DNA of 39,693 nt from Gammaproteobacteria bacterium (GTDB lineage: Bacteria > Pseudomonadota > Gammaproteobacteria > Steroidobacterales > Woeseiaceae), in assembly GCA_030425905.1 (NCBI GenBank), contig JAUHZT010000014.1, forward strand, positions 1 to 39,693. The letters run 5' to 3'. The position numbers and the translations under genes are program-made. Shown piece by piece: positions 16,939-27,029 of the stretch; the stretch's first letter is position 1; each line of letters begins with the position of its first letter. Below the pieces are notes generated by a model, which was given only the letters and a program-made list of their open reading frames with translations, ran no database searches and was not told where the DNA came from.

Positions 16939-17997
16939 TTGAGCGCAATCGAGGCCCCAGCGAGCAAGGACACCCAAGCATTCCTGCCGGACTTTTGTGC
17001 CGCCGGGACCGTGTTTGTGGTGGTACTCATCGCCGAGCTGGTCGCGATTGTTCTTACTCTCGCCTCGCACACGCCGGGCGGCTTTTTCCTGACCCTGTAC
17101 AAGACTTCGTTTTTCATTCTGTGGTTTGCCCTGCTGGGCTGCGCGATCATGTGCCGTCTGCGACGCCAGCTCGAAGGTGCCGGCAAGACCCGTGCGTTCG
17201 TGGTCAGCTTTTTTATTCTGTTATTGCTGTGCCTCGTCCTGGCCGAAATTGCCTGGCAACTGACGACACGCTTCAGCGATTTCTTCTACATTGAGAACAC
17301 GCATTTCGTATTCGTTGCCCGTACGCTGGCGATCGGCGGCATTGTTATTGCCCTGGCCATGCGCTATCTGTACGTCGCAAGTGAATGGCGTCGAAGCGTG
17401 CAACTCGAAGCCCAGTCGCGGATCAGTGCACTGCAGGCGCTGATCCGGCCGCACTTTCTGTTTAACAGCATGAACACTATCGCCTCGCTGACTCGTTCGG
17501 ACCCACGGCAGGCCGAGGAGGCCGTCGAGGATTTGTCCGACCTGATGCGCGCAAACCTCGGAGGTTCGAAGGACAAGACCTCCCTCAAACAGGAACTCGA
17601 ACTGGCGGCTATTTACCAGCGCATCGAGAAACTCCGTCTTGGCGAGCGGCTGCAGGTTCGCTGGAATGTCGATGAATTGCCAATGCGCGCCCTGATCCCG
17701 AGCCTGACTATCCAGCCGCTGCTTGAGAACGCGATTTACCACGGCATCGAACTGCTGCCCGACGGCGGACAGGTTACGGTCAATGGCAAACGCGACGGCA
17801 AGTTCCTGCAAATCGATATCTGCAATCCGGTCGCCGCCGGCGCAAAGCGCGAGAAGGACGGCAACAAAATGGCCTTGTCGAACATCCGGCAACGCTACGA
17901 ACTGGCCTATGGCAGCAAGGCCAGCGTGGATGTGCAGGAAAGTGACGACGAATACCGGGTGCGCCTGCGTTTTCCCGCTGACGAGAATGACGTATGA
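16939..17997 (+). CDS. algZ: LytS/AlgZ-type sensor histidine kinase
   Basis: Four TM-like segments then ALIRPHFLFNSMNTIASLTRSDPRQAEEAVEDLSDLMRANLG and IQPLLENAIYHGIE; TTG start; adjacent to a LytTR regulator and hemC. Confidence 0.88.
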   Translation: MSAIEAPASKDTQAFLPDFCAAGTVFVVVLIAELVAIVLTLASHTPGGFFLTLYKTSFFILWFALLGCAIMCRLRRQLEGAGKTRAFVVSFFILLLLCLVLAEIAWQLTTRFSDFFYIENTHFVFVARTLAIGGIVIALAMRYLYVASEWRRSVQLEAQSRISALQALIRPHFLFNSMNTIASLTRSDPRQAEEAVEDLSDLMRANLGGSKDKTSLKQELELAAIYQRIEKLRLGERLQVRWNVDELPMRALIPSLTIQPLLENAIYHGIELLPDGGQVTVNGKRDGKFLQIDICNPVAAGAKREKDGNKMALSNIRQRYELAYGSKASVDVQESDDEYRVRLRFPADENDV

Positions 17998-18740
17998 AGG
18001 TGCTGGTGGTTGATGACGAAGCACCCGCACGCGAACGGCTGGCGGCCCTGCTGGAGGAGATGGCGGACTATGAACTCAGTGGCAGCGCCGCCAATGGCCG
18101 CGAAGCGCTTGCGGCAGTTTCAGAAAGCAGGCCCGATATTGTCCTTCTCGACATCCGCATGCCCGGCATGGACGGCATCGAGACGGCCCACCATCTGAAC
18201 CGGCTCGAGCCGGCGCCGGCGATTGTTTTCACGACGGCCTATGACGAATACGCGATCGACGCATTCGATGCGCGCGCCATCGGCTATGTTCTGAAGCCCG
18301 TTCGTGCGCGCAAACTCGCGGCTGCCCTCGGCCAGGCGGCACGACTGGTAACGGCAAGCCTGGATGAGGCGGCCGCTGCGGCAGGCCTCGCCAGCAAACG
18401 CAAGCACGTCTGTTGCAATGCGCGCGACAAGATCACACTAGTGCCGATCGACACGATAAATTTCTTTCGCGCCGACCAGAAGTACACGGCTGTGCACCAC
18501 GACGACGGTATCAGCCTGATCGACGATTCACTCAAATCCCTTGAGCAGGAATTCGCCGACGAGTTTGTGCGTATTCATCGCGCCGCGCTCGTCGCCGTGC
18601 GGCGCATCGATTCGATTCGCAAAACCAGCGACGGAAAATTACGCGCCGTATTGCGCGACGGCTCGCATACGGACGACAAAGAGCTGATAATCAGCCGCCG
18701 GCATGTCGCCGAGGTACGTCGCCGGCTCAAGGGAGGCTAA
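17994..18740 (+). CDS. algR: LytTR-family response regulator (AlgR-like)
   Basis: MKVLVVDDEAPARERL...IVLLDIRMPGMDGIE...FTTAYDEYAIDAF; C-terminal LytTR DNA-binding domain (FFRADQKYTAVHHDDG...FVRIHRAALVAVRRI). Confidence 0.92.
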   Translation: MKVLVVDDEAPARERLAALLEEMADYELSGSAANGREALAAVSESRPDIVLLDIRMPGMDGIETAHHLNRLEPAPAIVFTTAYDEYAIDAFDARAIGYVLKPVRARKLAAALGQAARLVTASLDEAAAAAGLASKRKHVCCNARDKITLVPIDTINFFRADQKYTAVHHDDGISLIDDSLKSLEQEFADEFVRIHRAALVAVRRIDSIRKTSDGKLRAVLRDGSHTDDKELIISRRHVAEVRRRLKGG

Positions 18741-18746
18741 AGCCTT

Positions 18747-19688
18747 TTGAAAATTCGAATTGCAACGCGCAAGAGCGCGCTCGCGCTCTGGCAGGCTGAA
18801 CACGTCGCAGAGAAACTTCGCAGGCTCACCGCCGTAAGCACGGTCGAACTATTGCCATTGTCCACCCGTGGCGATGAAATTCTTGATCGCAGCCTGCAGA
18901 AAATTGGCGGCAAAGGCCTGTTCATCAAGGAACTCGAGGTCGCGATGAGCGAAGGCCATGCGGACATCGCGGTGCACTCAATGAAAGACGTGCCGGTACA
19001 CATGCCGCCGGGCTTCATGATTGGTGCAGTCCTTGAACGGGCAAATTCGGCGGACGCGCTGCTCGGGCGCAACGGTATGCGGCTCGAGGCACTCGACGCC
19101 GGCTCCAGAATCGGCAGCTCCAGCCTCCGGCGGCAGGCACAACTCAAGCGCCTGCGGCCCGATCTCAAGGTGGAGCCGTTGCGCGGCAACGTCAACACGC
19201 GGCTCAAAAAACTGCAAGACGGTGAGTACGACGCAATCGTGCTGGCCGCGGCCGGCCTTGAGCGGCTCGGCCTGGATGAACACATCAGCCAGCTCTTCAT
19301 GCCCGAAGAGATCTTGCCTGCTGCGGCGCAGGGCGTTCTGGGCATCGAATGCCCCGATGACCGGCCCGAGCTGGTTGAACTGCTGGCGAGCCTGAATCAC
19401 GCGGCCACCGAACGTACGACGCTTGCAGAACGCGCCATTGCGCGCGTATTCGGCGCGAGCTGCCAGTCGCCGGTCGCGGCGCACGCCTTGCTGTCCGGCA
19501 CTGAGCTCACTGTCACCGGACTTGTCGCACTACCGGACGGCAGCGAGGTATTGCGCGATGCGCTTTGCGGCCAGTCAAGCGACGCCACCGAGTTGGGGCA
19601 AAAGCTGGCAAAACGCATGCTCGGCAACGGTGCACGCGAGATTCTGGACCGCGCCGATGCCATGTTGGCCGACTCGACGAATGGCTGA
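18747..19688 (+). CDS. hemC: Hydroxymethylbilane synthase
   Basis: MKIRIATRKSALALWQAEHVAEKL; GKGLFIKELEVAM; GSSSLRRQAQLKRLRPDLK; TTG start with GGGAGG RBS. Confidence 0.97.
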   Translation: MKIRIATRKSALALWQAEHVAEKLRRLTAVSTVELLPLSTRGDEILDRSLQKIGGKGLFIKELEVAMSEGHADIAVHSMKDVPVHMPPGFMIGAVLERANSADALLGRNGMRLEALDAGSRIGSSSLRRQAQLKRLRPDLKVEPLRGNVNTRLKKLQDGEYDAIVLAAAGLERLGLDEHISQLFMPEEILPAAAQGVLGIECPDDRPELVELLASLNHAATERTTLAERAIARVFGASCQSPVAAHALLSGTELTVTGLVALPDGSEVLRDALCGQSSDATELGQKLAKRMLGNGAREILDRADAMLADSTNG

Positions 19689-20472
19689 CCGACTGCCCGC
19701 CAACTTTGGCGTTTTGGTGACACGACCTCGACGACAGGCCGCAGAACTTGCCGAGGAGATTCGGGCGCGCGGCGGCAACCCCATCCTGTTTCCCTGCATC
19801 GAGATTCAGTCGCGACCCACTGATGAGATTGAACGAGACCGCGCGAGCCTGCCGGACCCCGACATTACCGTCTTCGTCAGCCGCAATGCCGTTGAATTCG
19901 GCATTGCCTATGCCGGCGGCGAACTCGCCGCAATCGGGCCCGCTACGGCGGCGGCCATTCGCGATGCTGGCAGCGCCGTGAGCATTTGTCCGGCAAGCGG
20001 TTTTGACAGCGAGCACCTGCTCCGCGAACCCGCTTTCAGTGATATGGCGGGCAAGACTGTACGCATCATTCGTGGCAACCCCGGGCGCGAAAAGCTGGCT
20101 ACCGAACTGCGCGCGCGCGGCGCACGTGTGGACTACCTGTCAACCTACGAACGGCAATTGCCACAGTACGATGACGAGGCACTCGCGGCGCTGAGCCAGG
20201 ACTGGGCGGCAGGCAACATCAACGCCGTTGTTGTAATGAGCGTACAGTCGCTGGAATGCCTTAAACTACTGTTACCGGCAGATTGTCGCGACGCGCTGGC
20301 CCGTACGTTACTGGTGACCCCGGCGGCTCGTGTGTTAAAAGAAGCGCATAGTCAGCACCCGGATTGCCCGGCAATTCTGGCCGCCGGACCCGCGCCAGAC
20401 GCCATCGTCGACTGCCTTGCACACGCGGCGGGAACCCCGTCAGCGACACCACCGTCACCCGGATCAAATTGA
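19681..20472 (+). CDS. hemD: Uroporphyrinogen-III synthase
   Basis: FGVLVTRPRRQAAELAEEIRARGGNPILFPCIEI; follows hemC with an 8-bp overlap. True ATG at 19681, not 19423. Confidence 0.93.
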   Translation: MADRLPANFGVLVTRPRRQAAELAEEIRARGGNPILFPCIEIQSRPTDEIERDRASLPDPDITVFVSRNAVEFGIAYAGGELAAIGPATAAAIRDAGSAVSICPASGFDSEHLLREPAFSDMAGKTVRIIRGNPGREKLATELRARGARVDYLSTYERQLPQYDDEALAALSQDWAAGNINAVVVMSVQSLECLKLLLPADCRDALARTLLVTPAARVLKEAHSQHPDCPAILAAGPAPDAIVDCLAHAAGTPSATPPSPGSN

Positions 20473-21669
20473 ATGCCTGAAAACGATAAGCACGACCCAA
20501 CAGCAACTTCCGCGCAGGAAGATGCGAATTTTCTGCCTGCCGCGAGCGACGCAGAGCAGGCCGAGGCCGCCGCAGAGAACCCGGCACCGCCTCCCGCCAA
20601 GGCTGCAAAACGCGGTGTCGTCGCCAGTGTCGCCTGGCTGGCACTCTTGCTGTCGCTGCTCAGCGTTGCAGCGCTGGGCTACCTGCTGTTTGAAAAGTTC
20701 CGCGCCAGCCCGGTGGACGAGCAATACAGCAGCGCCATCAGCGAAGTAACCCGGCAGTCAGAACAACAGGCGGCGGCTATGCGCAGCGCACTTGCCGCGC
20801 TCGAAGAGGATGTCGCTGGTCTCGACGCGAAGCTGGGCGACAAAGACGCCGAACTCCGCAACCTGCAGAATGACGTAACGCGATTTGACAGCAGCGTAGA
20901 CCTGTTCGACTCCGTCGCTCCCCGCCTCGGTAACCTCGAACGCTCTCTCGCCGCCTTGCAGGGCGTATCGGTGGATGCGCGTAACACCTACCTGCTTGCC
21001 GAAGCCGAGTACTACATGCAGATTGCAAACGCCCAGTTGCAGCTCGCAGGCAACCCGTACCTGGCCAAACTGGCCCTCGAACAGGCCGACGACCGTCTGC
21101 TGCAACTTGCGGACCCGGCGCTGACGCAGACGCGCCGCGAGCTCGCCAATGAGATCGCCGCGCTGGAAGTCATGGAGCAGCCTGATGTGGCCGGCGTAAC
21201 ACTGACGCTCGCGAGCCTCGCGCACGTTGTCGAGTCGCTGCCGATGAAACAAACCAGCGCAGAAGCCGCAGAGCAGGCCGCGGCCGCTGAAACAGGTGGC
21301 GTCAAGCGAGCATGGAATGCGGTCAAGGGTGCTGTTTCAGGCCTGGTCACGTACACCAAACCGACCGACGAGGACGCTCCCCTGCTAACACCTGAAGCCG
21401 AACCCATGATTCGCAGCAACCTGGCGTTGCAGTTGCAGGCGGCAAGACTGGCGTTGTTACGTGGCGAGCAGGTGATCTTCGAGCAAAGCCTCGACGACGC
21501 TGACGGCTGGATAGCGCGCTATTTCGACACCACGGCAGAACCCGTGCAAAGCGCCAGGCAGACAATCAGCGAAATTCGTTCCGACTACCGGAAAGCCGCA
21601 CCACCCGATATCTCGCAATCGCTGCGCCTCTTGCGTCAGTACCGGACCCTCGCGGAAGTGGCCGAATGA
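20473..21669 (+). CDS. hemX: HemX-like uroporphyrinogen-III C-methyltransferase family protein
   Basis: Single TM plus coiled coil; AEAEYYMQIANAQLQLAGNPYLAKLALEQADDRL; position in hemCDXY. Confidence 0.88.
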   Translation: MPENDKHDPTATSAQEDANFLPAASDAEQAEAAAENPAPPPAKAAKRGVVASVAWLALLLSLLSVAALGYLLFEKFRASPVDEQYSSAISEVTRQSEQQAAAMRSALAALEEDVAGLDAKLGDKDAELRNLQNDVTRFDSSVDLFDSVAPRLGNLERSLAALQGVSVDARNTYLLAEAEYYMQIANAQLQLAGNPYLAKLALEQADDRLLQLADPALTQTRRELANEIAALEVMEQPDVAGVTLTLASLAHVVESLPMKQTSAEAAEQAAAAETGGVKRAWNAVKGAVSGLVTYTKPTDEDAPLLTPEAEPMIRSNLALQLQAARLALLRGEQVIFEQSLDDADGWIARYFDTTAEPVQSARQTISEIRSDYRKAAPPDISQSLRLLRQYRTLAEVAE

Positions 21670-22868
21670 AGCTAGGCATCATCATCATCGTTGTCGCACT
21701 GCTCAGCGCAGTCGCGGCGCAGCTCTTGTTTACTGACCCTGGCTACGTCGTTATCCAGATACGCGGGCACATGCTGGAAATGTCGGTACCCGCGCTGGCC
21801 TTGTTTATCGTACTGCTCATTGCCGCCATTTTTTTCCTGCGCGCCCTGATTCGCGCGCCGCGAAAACTCGGCGAAGCCGCAGGGCGCTATCGCTCCGGTC
21901 GGGCCGGGCAGAAGCTGACGCGCGGCATGATCGAAGTAGCAGAAGGGAATCTTGCACGAGGCGAAAAATTGCTGGGCCGCGCGGCGCGCAGCAGCGATTC
22001 CCCTCTGTTTAATTACCTGCAAGCGGCGCGGGCCGCGCATCTGCAAGGGCAAGACGAGCGCCGCGACGAGTGGCTGCGTATCGCCTATACCGAAACTCCC
22101 GAGGCGAGCAACGCCGTATTGCTGACGCAGGCCGAGTTCCAGCTCGATCGCGGTCACTACGAACAGGCGCTGGCCACCTTACAACGCATCGAAGACACAT
22201 CGCGTGACCATAGCTATGCGGCCGACTTGCTGGGGCGCATCTACTACCGCCTCGAAGACTGGGACAAGCTGGGTGAACTGCTGCCGCGCCTGCAAAAACA
22301 CGGGCGCGTAAATGCCGAAACCCTGCGGCTGTGGTCAGTGCGCGTGCATCGCGAACGCCTGGAGCGCGCTGGCGACATTGAGTCGCTGACCGCGGCCTGG
22401 AATGGCGTAGCAAAGCGGCTGCGCTCGGACCTCACGCTACTGAATGCCTATTACGCGACCATGCTCCGCCTGGGACTGCATGAGCGGGCCGAAAAGGAGC
22501 TGGTATCCGCCCTGAAGTCCGAGTGGCGCGGGCCGCTCGTGCGCCTGTTCGGGCTCGTCGAGGGCAAAGACGCCAGCAAGCAGCTCAAACGGGCCGAAGG
22601 CTGGCTCGCGGGGCACGGCGAAGACCCGGACCTGTTGCTCGCAGCCGCACGCTTGTGCCTGCGCAATGAACTGTGGGGCAAGGCACGCAGCTACCTGGAG
22701 TCGGTCATCGCGCTGCGGCCGACACCGGAGGCTTACCAGGAATATGGCCGCTTGCTGACCCGGCTCGGTGAAACCGATGCGGCCGCCGATGCGTATCGCG
22801 ACGGCCTGGAGTTGCTCAACGAGAAACCGCGTACCGCGATACCGCATTTGAAGCCGGACCCGGCCTAA
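21666..22868 (+). CDS. hemY: HemY family TPR membrane protein
   Basis: Two N-terminal TMs followed by TPR-like helices; ATGA overlap with hemX. Confidence 0.88.
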   Translation: MKLGIIIIVVALLSAVAAQLLFTDPGYVVIQIRGHMLEMSVPALALFIVLLIAAIFFLRALIRAPRKLGEAAGRYRSGRAGQKLTRGMIEVAEGNLARGEKLLGRAARSSDSPLFNYLQAARAAHLQGQDERRDEWLRIAYTETPEASNAVLLTQAEFQLDRGHYEQALATLQRIEDTSRDHSYAADLLGRIYYRLEDWDKLGELLPRLQKHGRVNAETLRLWSVRVHRERLERAGDIESLTAAWNGVAKRLRSDLTLLNAYYATMLRLGLHERAEKELVSALKSEWRGPLVRLFGLVEGKDASKQLKRAEGWLAGHGEDPDLLLAAARLCLRNELWGKARSYLESVIALRPTPEAYQEYGRLLTRLGETDAAADAYRDGLELLNEKPRTAIPHLKPDPA

Positions 22869-22872
22869 GGTT

Positions 22873-23736
22873 TTGCCAGCGAGCGCGTTGCCGCACTGCC
22901 TTGTTGTCGGCACCGGTTATACCGGCCAGCGGCTGCTGGCACGTCTTGCCACCGACCGGGCTACAGGACTCAGCCGCACGCACGGCGTCAATGTCCTTGA
23001 GCTCGATCTCGATACCGGCACGCCCTGGCCGACACGCGCTCACTTACCCGGCCAGAAGACAACGATTGTTTACACCGTGCCACCCGCGAAGCAAGCGGCG
23101 AACGATCGCCGGCTCGAACGCTTCCTGGGCCTGCTGCCGGGGCTGCCGGGCCGTTTCGTTTACCTCAGCACCTCCGGTGTGTATGGCGATTGCCGCGGTG
23201 AGCTGGTCAGCGAGACCGCCGCACCCGCGCCAGCTACCGAACGTGCGCAACGCCGCTGCGCCGCCGAACAGCACCTTCAGCAATGGTCAGCGGCACAGGG
23301 CGTTAGTACGATCATCCTCCGGGTGCCGGGGATCTACGGGCCAGGGCGCCTGGGGCTGGAGCGCATCCGGCGGGGCGAGCCTGTGCTGCACCTCGATGAG
23401 GCGCCGCCCGGCAATCGCATTCACGTTGATGACCTGGTCAGTTGTTGCCTGGCCGCACTCGCCGACGACGTACCGGCCGGCATTTACAACGTCGGCGACG
23501 GAGACAACCGAAGCGCGAGCTGGTTTAGCGGGGAAGTCGCACGTCAGGCAGGTTTGCCCGCACCGGCAATGATCACGCGCGAACAGGCGGCCGCACAGTT
23601 CTCGCCGATGCGCCTGTCGTTTCTGAACGAATCGAGACGACTCGATCTGTCGAAGATGCACACCGTGCTACAGCCAGCCATCCGCTACCCGAACGCCGCC
23701 GACGGCATTGCTGCCGCGCTGACCAGCCAGCTATAA
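22873..23736 (+). CDS. NAD-dependent epimerase/SDR-family protein
   Basis: VVGTGYTGQRLLARL Rossmann motif; FVYLSTSGVYGD; ILRVPGIYGPGR; RIHVDDLVSCC. TTG start. Confidence 0.82.
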   Translation: MPASALPHCLVVGTGYTGQRLLARLATDRATGLSRTHGVNVLELDLDTGTPWPTRAHLPGQKTTIVYTVPPAKQAANDRRLERFLGLLPGLPGRFVYLSTSGVYGDCRGELVSETAAPAPATERAQRRCAAEQHLQQWSAAQGVSTIILRVPGIYGPGRLGLERIRRGEPVLHLDEAPPGNRIHVDDLVSCCLAALADDVPAGIYNVGDGDNRSASWFSGEVARQAGLPAPAMITREQAAAQFSPMRLSFLNESRRLDLSKMHTVLQPAIRYPNAADGIAAALTSQL

Positions 23737-23756
23737 CAGGGGTGAGGCAGCGCTCT

Positions 23757-24395
23757 TTAGGGCTGACTGCGCTTGCTGCGCAGCCACGCTGTCAGCGGTT
23801 CCCACTCTTCCTGATCCGGCCACGCCAGGTATTCCGGCAACTCGAAGATGCTGAGGCCGCGACTGTAGGCACGGATATAGTTCTGTGCCTCGCGCAATGC
23901 CGCAACATAGGGCACGCGGGTTTCCTCGAGGTATTCATCCAGCTCATCCCAGATCAGCGTGTTGTCGCGCACCCGGTTGGCAACCGTCGCGATCTTCACT
24001 TTCTTGCGGCTGACCTTGCTCACTTCCATGAGCTCGTCGAGAAAACGGGCCGTGGCCTGCATGTCGATGGTGGATGGCAGCACCGGTACGACAATCGTCT
24101 CGGCATGCTTGACCAGATCGGTTAGCTCAGCGCCGTGGGAACGTGCCGGCGCGTCAATCACCAGGATGTCGGCCGACCGGGGCGCATGCTTCAGTCCGTC
24201 TTCGAAGCCGGCTACGGCGTGAATCTCCGGACGGTCTTCCGGACGTCGTTCCAGCCAGTCCAGACTGGAGCGTTGCGGGTCGTAATCAGCGAGGGCAACA
24301 GACGCGCCCTCATTCGCAAAGTAAGCTGCAATATTCGTGGCCAGCGTGCTCTTGCCGCAACCACCTTTCGCGTTCAGAACCATTATGTGCCGCAT
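23757..24395 (-). CDS. Orphan ParA-family ATPase
   Basis: MRHIMVLNAKGGCGKSTLATNIAAYFA (deviant Walker A), LADYDPQRSS, DILVIDAPA; no ParB homologue next to it. Confidence 0.9.
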   Translation of the reverse strand: MRHIMVLNAKGGCGKSTLATNIAAYFANEGASVALADYDPQRSSLDWLERRPEDRPEIHAVAGFEDGLKHAPRSADILVIDAPARSHGAELTDLVKHAETIVVPVLPSTIDMQATARFLDELMEVSKVSRKKVKIATVANRVRDNTLIWDELDEYLEETRVPYVAALREAQNYIRAYSRGLSIFELPEYLAWPDQEEWEPLTAWLRSKRSQP

Positions 24396-24430
24396 GATTT
24401 CCCTCGAGCTTTTATCGTTGTTAGATGGGC

Positions 24431-24444
24431 AGTTTATGTAAACT
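24431..24444. promoter_or_regulatory. Candidate operator in the divergent parA-like/dapF region
   Basis: AGTTTA-TG-TAAACT perfect dyad (6-bp arms) 36 bp upstream of the ParA start and 79 bp upstream of dapF. Confidence 0.35.
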
Positions 24445-24523
24445 ACAGAGGCCGCAAGAAAAAGTCCATTCAACTGTAAGCAGACAAACCGGCATGCGTT
24501 CTGCTCCTGTTAGACTCCGCACG

Positions 24524-25357
24524 ATGCAACTCGACTACTTCAAAATGCAGGGCACCGGCAACCAGATTCTGGTGGTCGATAACCGCGCTGAAAATTGCGC
24601 GCCACCGAGTGTCGATGCACTGCGTCGACTCGGCAATTCCGCCACCGGGCCCGGCTTCGATTCACTCATGTGGATTACCCCCGCTCGTCGCGACGATGCG
24701 CTGGCAAGTTACCGCGTATTCAATTGCGACGGCAGCGAAGTGGAACAGTGCGGCAACGGTATTCGTTGCGTCGCACAAGCGCTGGCGAGTGACCTCAAGG
24801 CCGGCCAGGACAGCATGTTGCTCGATAGCCCGGCCGGGCCTGTTACCGCCCGGCTGGTGGCGCCCGGTCAGGTTGCGGTCAATATGGGCACGCCTGAGTT
24901 TCGCCCCGAACGTGTACCCTTTGTCGCCGAAAAACAGCAAAGCGCCTACGATCTGGATGTGGCCGGTGAGCACTACGAAGTGCGGGTAGTGTCCATGGGC
25001 AACCCGCATTGCGTACTCGACGTGGCGGACGTGGCAAGCGCAGAGGTCGCGCGACTCGGGCCGCTGATCGAGTGCCATGAGCGCTTTCCGGCACGCACCA
25101 ACGTCGGCTTTATGCACATCGTGAACCCAGGGTCGATAGATCTGCGGGTGTTCGAGCGTGGCGTCGGCGAGACAGCCGCCTGCGGCACCGGTTCCTGTGC
25201 GGCGATGGTCGTGGCACGCCAGCGTGGGTTGGTCGACGAAGAGGTCACGGTACACCTGCCGGGCGGGCAAGTCGTGGTAAGCTGGCGCCACGCTGCGGAC
25301 AGCGTTTGGCTGACCGGCAACGCCGAACTGATTTCTCAAGGAACGATCGATTTATGA
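24524..25357 (+). CDS. dapF: Diaminopimelate epimerase
   Basis: MQLDYFKMQGTGNQILVVDNR; NCDGSEVEQCGNGIRC; GVGETAACGTGSCAA. Confidence 0.97.
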   Translation: MQLDYFKMQGTGNQILVVDNRAENCAPPSVDALRRLGNSATGPGFDSLMWITPARRDDALASYRVFNCDGSEVEQCGNGIRCVAQALASDLKAGQDSMLLDSPAGPVTARLVAPGQVAVNMGTPEFRPERVPFVAEKQQSAYDLDVAGEHYEVRVVSMGNPHCVLDVADVASAEVARLGPLIECHERFPARTNVGFMHIVNPGSIDLRVFERGVGETAACGTGSCAAMVVARQRGLVDEEVTVHLPGGQVVVSWRHAADSVWLTGNAELISQGTIDL

Positions 25358-26058
25358 GCACACAGCGTAAGCCGGATTACGTCGCGAATGAAATTTCGGA
25401 AGATGCCATTCACGACTATCTTGATGTGCACCCCGATTTTTTTGAACGTCACCCCTCTTTACTGAGTTCTCTGCATTTGCCGCACGCTACGGGTGGCGCA
25501 GTGTCACTCGTCGAACGCCAGGTATCGGTATTGCGTCAAAAAGACCTCAAGCTCGAGCGCCAGCTCAAGGACCTTATCGACGTTGCACGCGCCAACGACG
25601 TGCTGGCGGCAAAGATTCATGCCCTGTCGCTACAGCTGCTGGCCACAACTGACCTCAATTCAACGGTCGCCGCTATCGAGGAAGCGGTCCGTGCCGGTTT
25701 CGCCGCCGACCAGTCGGTGCTGATCCTGTTTGGCAAAGAAAGTGAGTTCGAAGATGTCCGCGTGGGCCGGTTTTTTCGGGTCATCCAGCGCGACGACGAC
25801 GCGCTTAAGCCCTTTGCGACCTTTCTCGGCAGCAAGGTACCGCGCTGCGGGCGCGCCCGTGACTCGCAACTCGATTTCCTGTTCAAGGCCGATGCCAGCG
25901 AGATTGGCTCGGTTGCACTGGTGCAGCTTGGCGAGAATTCCGACATTGGCTTTTTGGCCATTGGCAGCACCAGCGCCGACCGCTTCCACCCCGGCATGAG
26001 CATGGATTTCCTGTCACGCGTGGGCGACCTGGTCGCGGCTGCCCTGAAACGCTATTGA
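25354..26058 (+). CDS. DUF484 family protein
   Basis: DAIHDYLDVHPDFFERHPSLLSSLHLPHATGGAVSLVERQVSVLRQ is the DUF484 signature; between dapF and xerC. Confidence 0.94.
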   Translation: MSTQRKPDYVANEISEDAIHDYLDVHPDFFERHPSLLSSLHLPHATGGAVSLVERQVSVLRQKDLKLERQLKDLIDVARANDVLAAKIHALSLQLLATTDLNSTVAAIEEAVRAGFAADQSVLILFGKESEFEDVRVGRFFRVIQRDDDALKPFATFLGSKVPRCGRARDSQLDFLFKADASEIGSVALVQLGENSDIGFLAIGSTSADRFHPGMSMDFLSRVGDLVAAALKRY

Positions 26059-26087
26059 ACACAGCTTAAAGGCCCGGAGCCGCTGCC

Positions 26088-26996
26088 GTGGATAGTGCCG
26101 AGCGACTGTGGATAGACCGCTTCATCCAGCACCTGGCACTGGAACGGCGATTATCCGAGCTCACCTGCAAGCATTATCGCCGTGACCTCAACTCGCTTGC
26201 CGACTGGTGCGAAGCAGCCGCCATCAGCCAGTGGCGCGGCCTCGACAGCGAGCACATTCGCAACTGGGCGGCAGCCTGCTACCGGCGCGGCCTTTCCAGC
26301 AAGAGTATCCAGCGCCAGTTATCCGCTTCGCGCACCTTCTTTCGTTACCTGATCCGCGAGCAGGTACTCGGCAAGAACCCGATCACGTCAGTGTCAGCGC
26401 CCAAGGGCAAGAAGCGCCTGCCCGGCAATCTGGATGCCGACACGATGGCGCGACTGCTCGACATCCGGGGTGAGGGGCCGTTGTACGACCGTGACCGGGC
26501 CATACTCGAGCTGCTGTATTCCTCCGGCTTGCGGCTGGCTGAGCTCACCGACCTCGATCTTGGCGAGGTCGATCTCGCCGACGCGACCGTGCACGTGACC
26601 GGCAAGGGCAACAAGGACCGCATCGTGCCCGTTGGCCGCCATGCCCTGAGCGCCTTGCGCGCCTGGCTCAAGAGCCGGCCGGAACTTGCCCGCGGCGACG
26701 AAACGGCCCTGTTCGTCAGCAACCGCGGCCAACGGCTCAGCAAACGCTCGGTGCAGGCCCGCGTCAAGCACTGGGCGCGCGAACAGGGGATCGACTCCAA
26801 TGTCTATCCGCATCTGTTCCGCCATTCCTTCGCGACGCACCTGCTCGAATCGAGTCACGATCTGCGCGGCGTACAGGAATTACTGGGGCACGCAAATATT
26901 TCGACTACCCAGGTATACACACACCTTGATTTCCAGCATCTCGCCCAGATTTACGATCGGACGCACCCCCGCGCCAAACTGAAAGCAAAGGATTAG
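26088..26996 (+). CDS. xerC: Tyrosine recombinase XerC
   Basis: LYSSGLRLAEL, VTGKGNKDRIVPVG, HLFRHSFATHLLESSHDLRGVQELLGHANISTTQVYTHLDFQHL; GTG start. Confidence 0.97.
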   Translation: MDSAERLWIDRFIQHLALERRLSELTCKHYRRDLNSLADWCEAAAISQWRGLDSEHIRNWAAACYRRGLSSKSIQRQLSASRTFFRYLIREQVLGKNPITSVSAPKGKKRLPGNLDADTMARLLDIRGEGPLYDRDRAILELLYSSGLRLAELTDLDLGEVDLADATVHVTGKGNKDRIVPVGRHALSALRAWLKSRPELARGDETALFVSNRGQRLSKRSVQARVKHWAREQGIDSNVYPHLFRHSFATHLLESSHDLRGVQELLGHANISTTQVYTHLDFQHLAQIYDRTHPRAKLKAKD

Positions 26997-27029
26997 CTCC
27001 GCCACCGGGGCGCTTCACAGGACACCAGC

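Noticed and set aside
19423-19680. N-terminal extension of the hemD ORF
   Set aside because: Out-of-frame translation of hemC; HemD homology starts at the ATG at 19681.
26088-26996. Tyrosine recombinase as evidence for an integrated mobile element
   Set aside because: It is housekeeping XerC in its conserved dapF-DUF484-xerC context; no attachment repeats, phage genes or tRNA target were seen.
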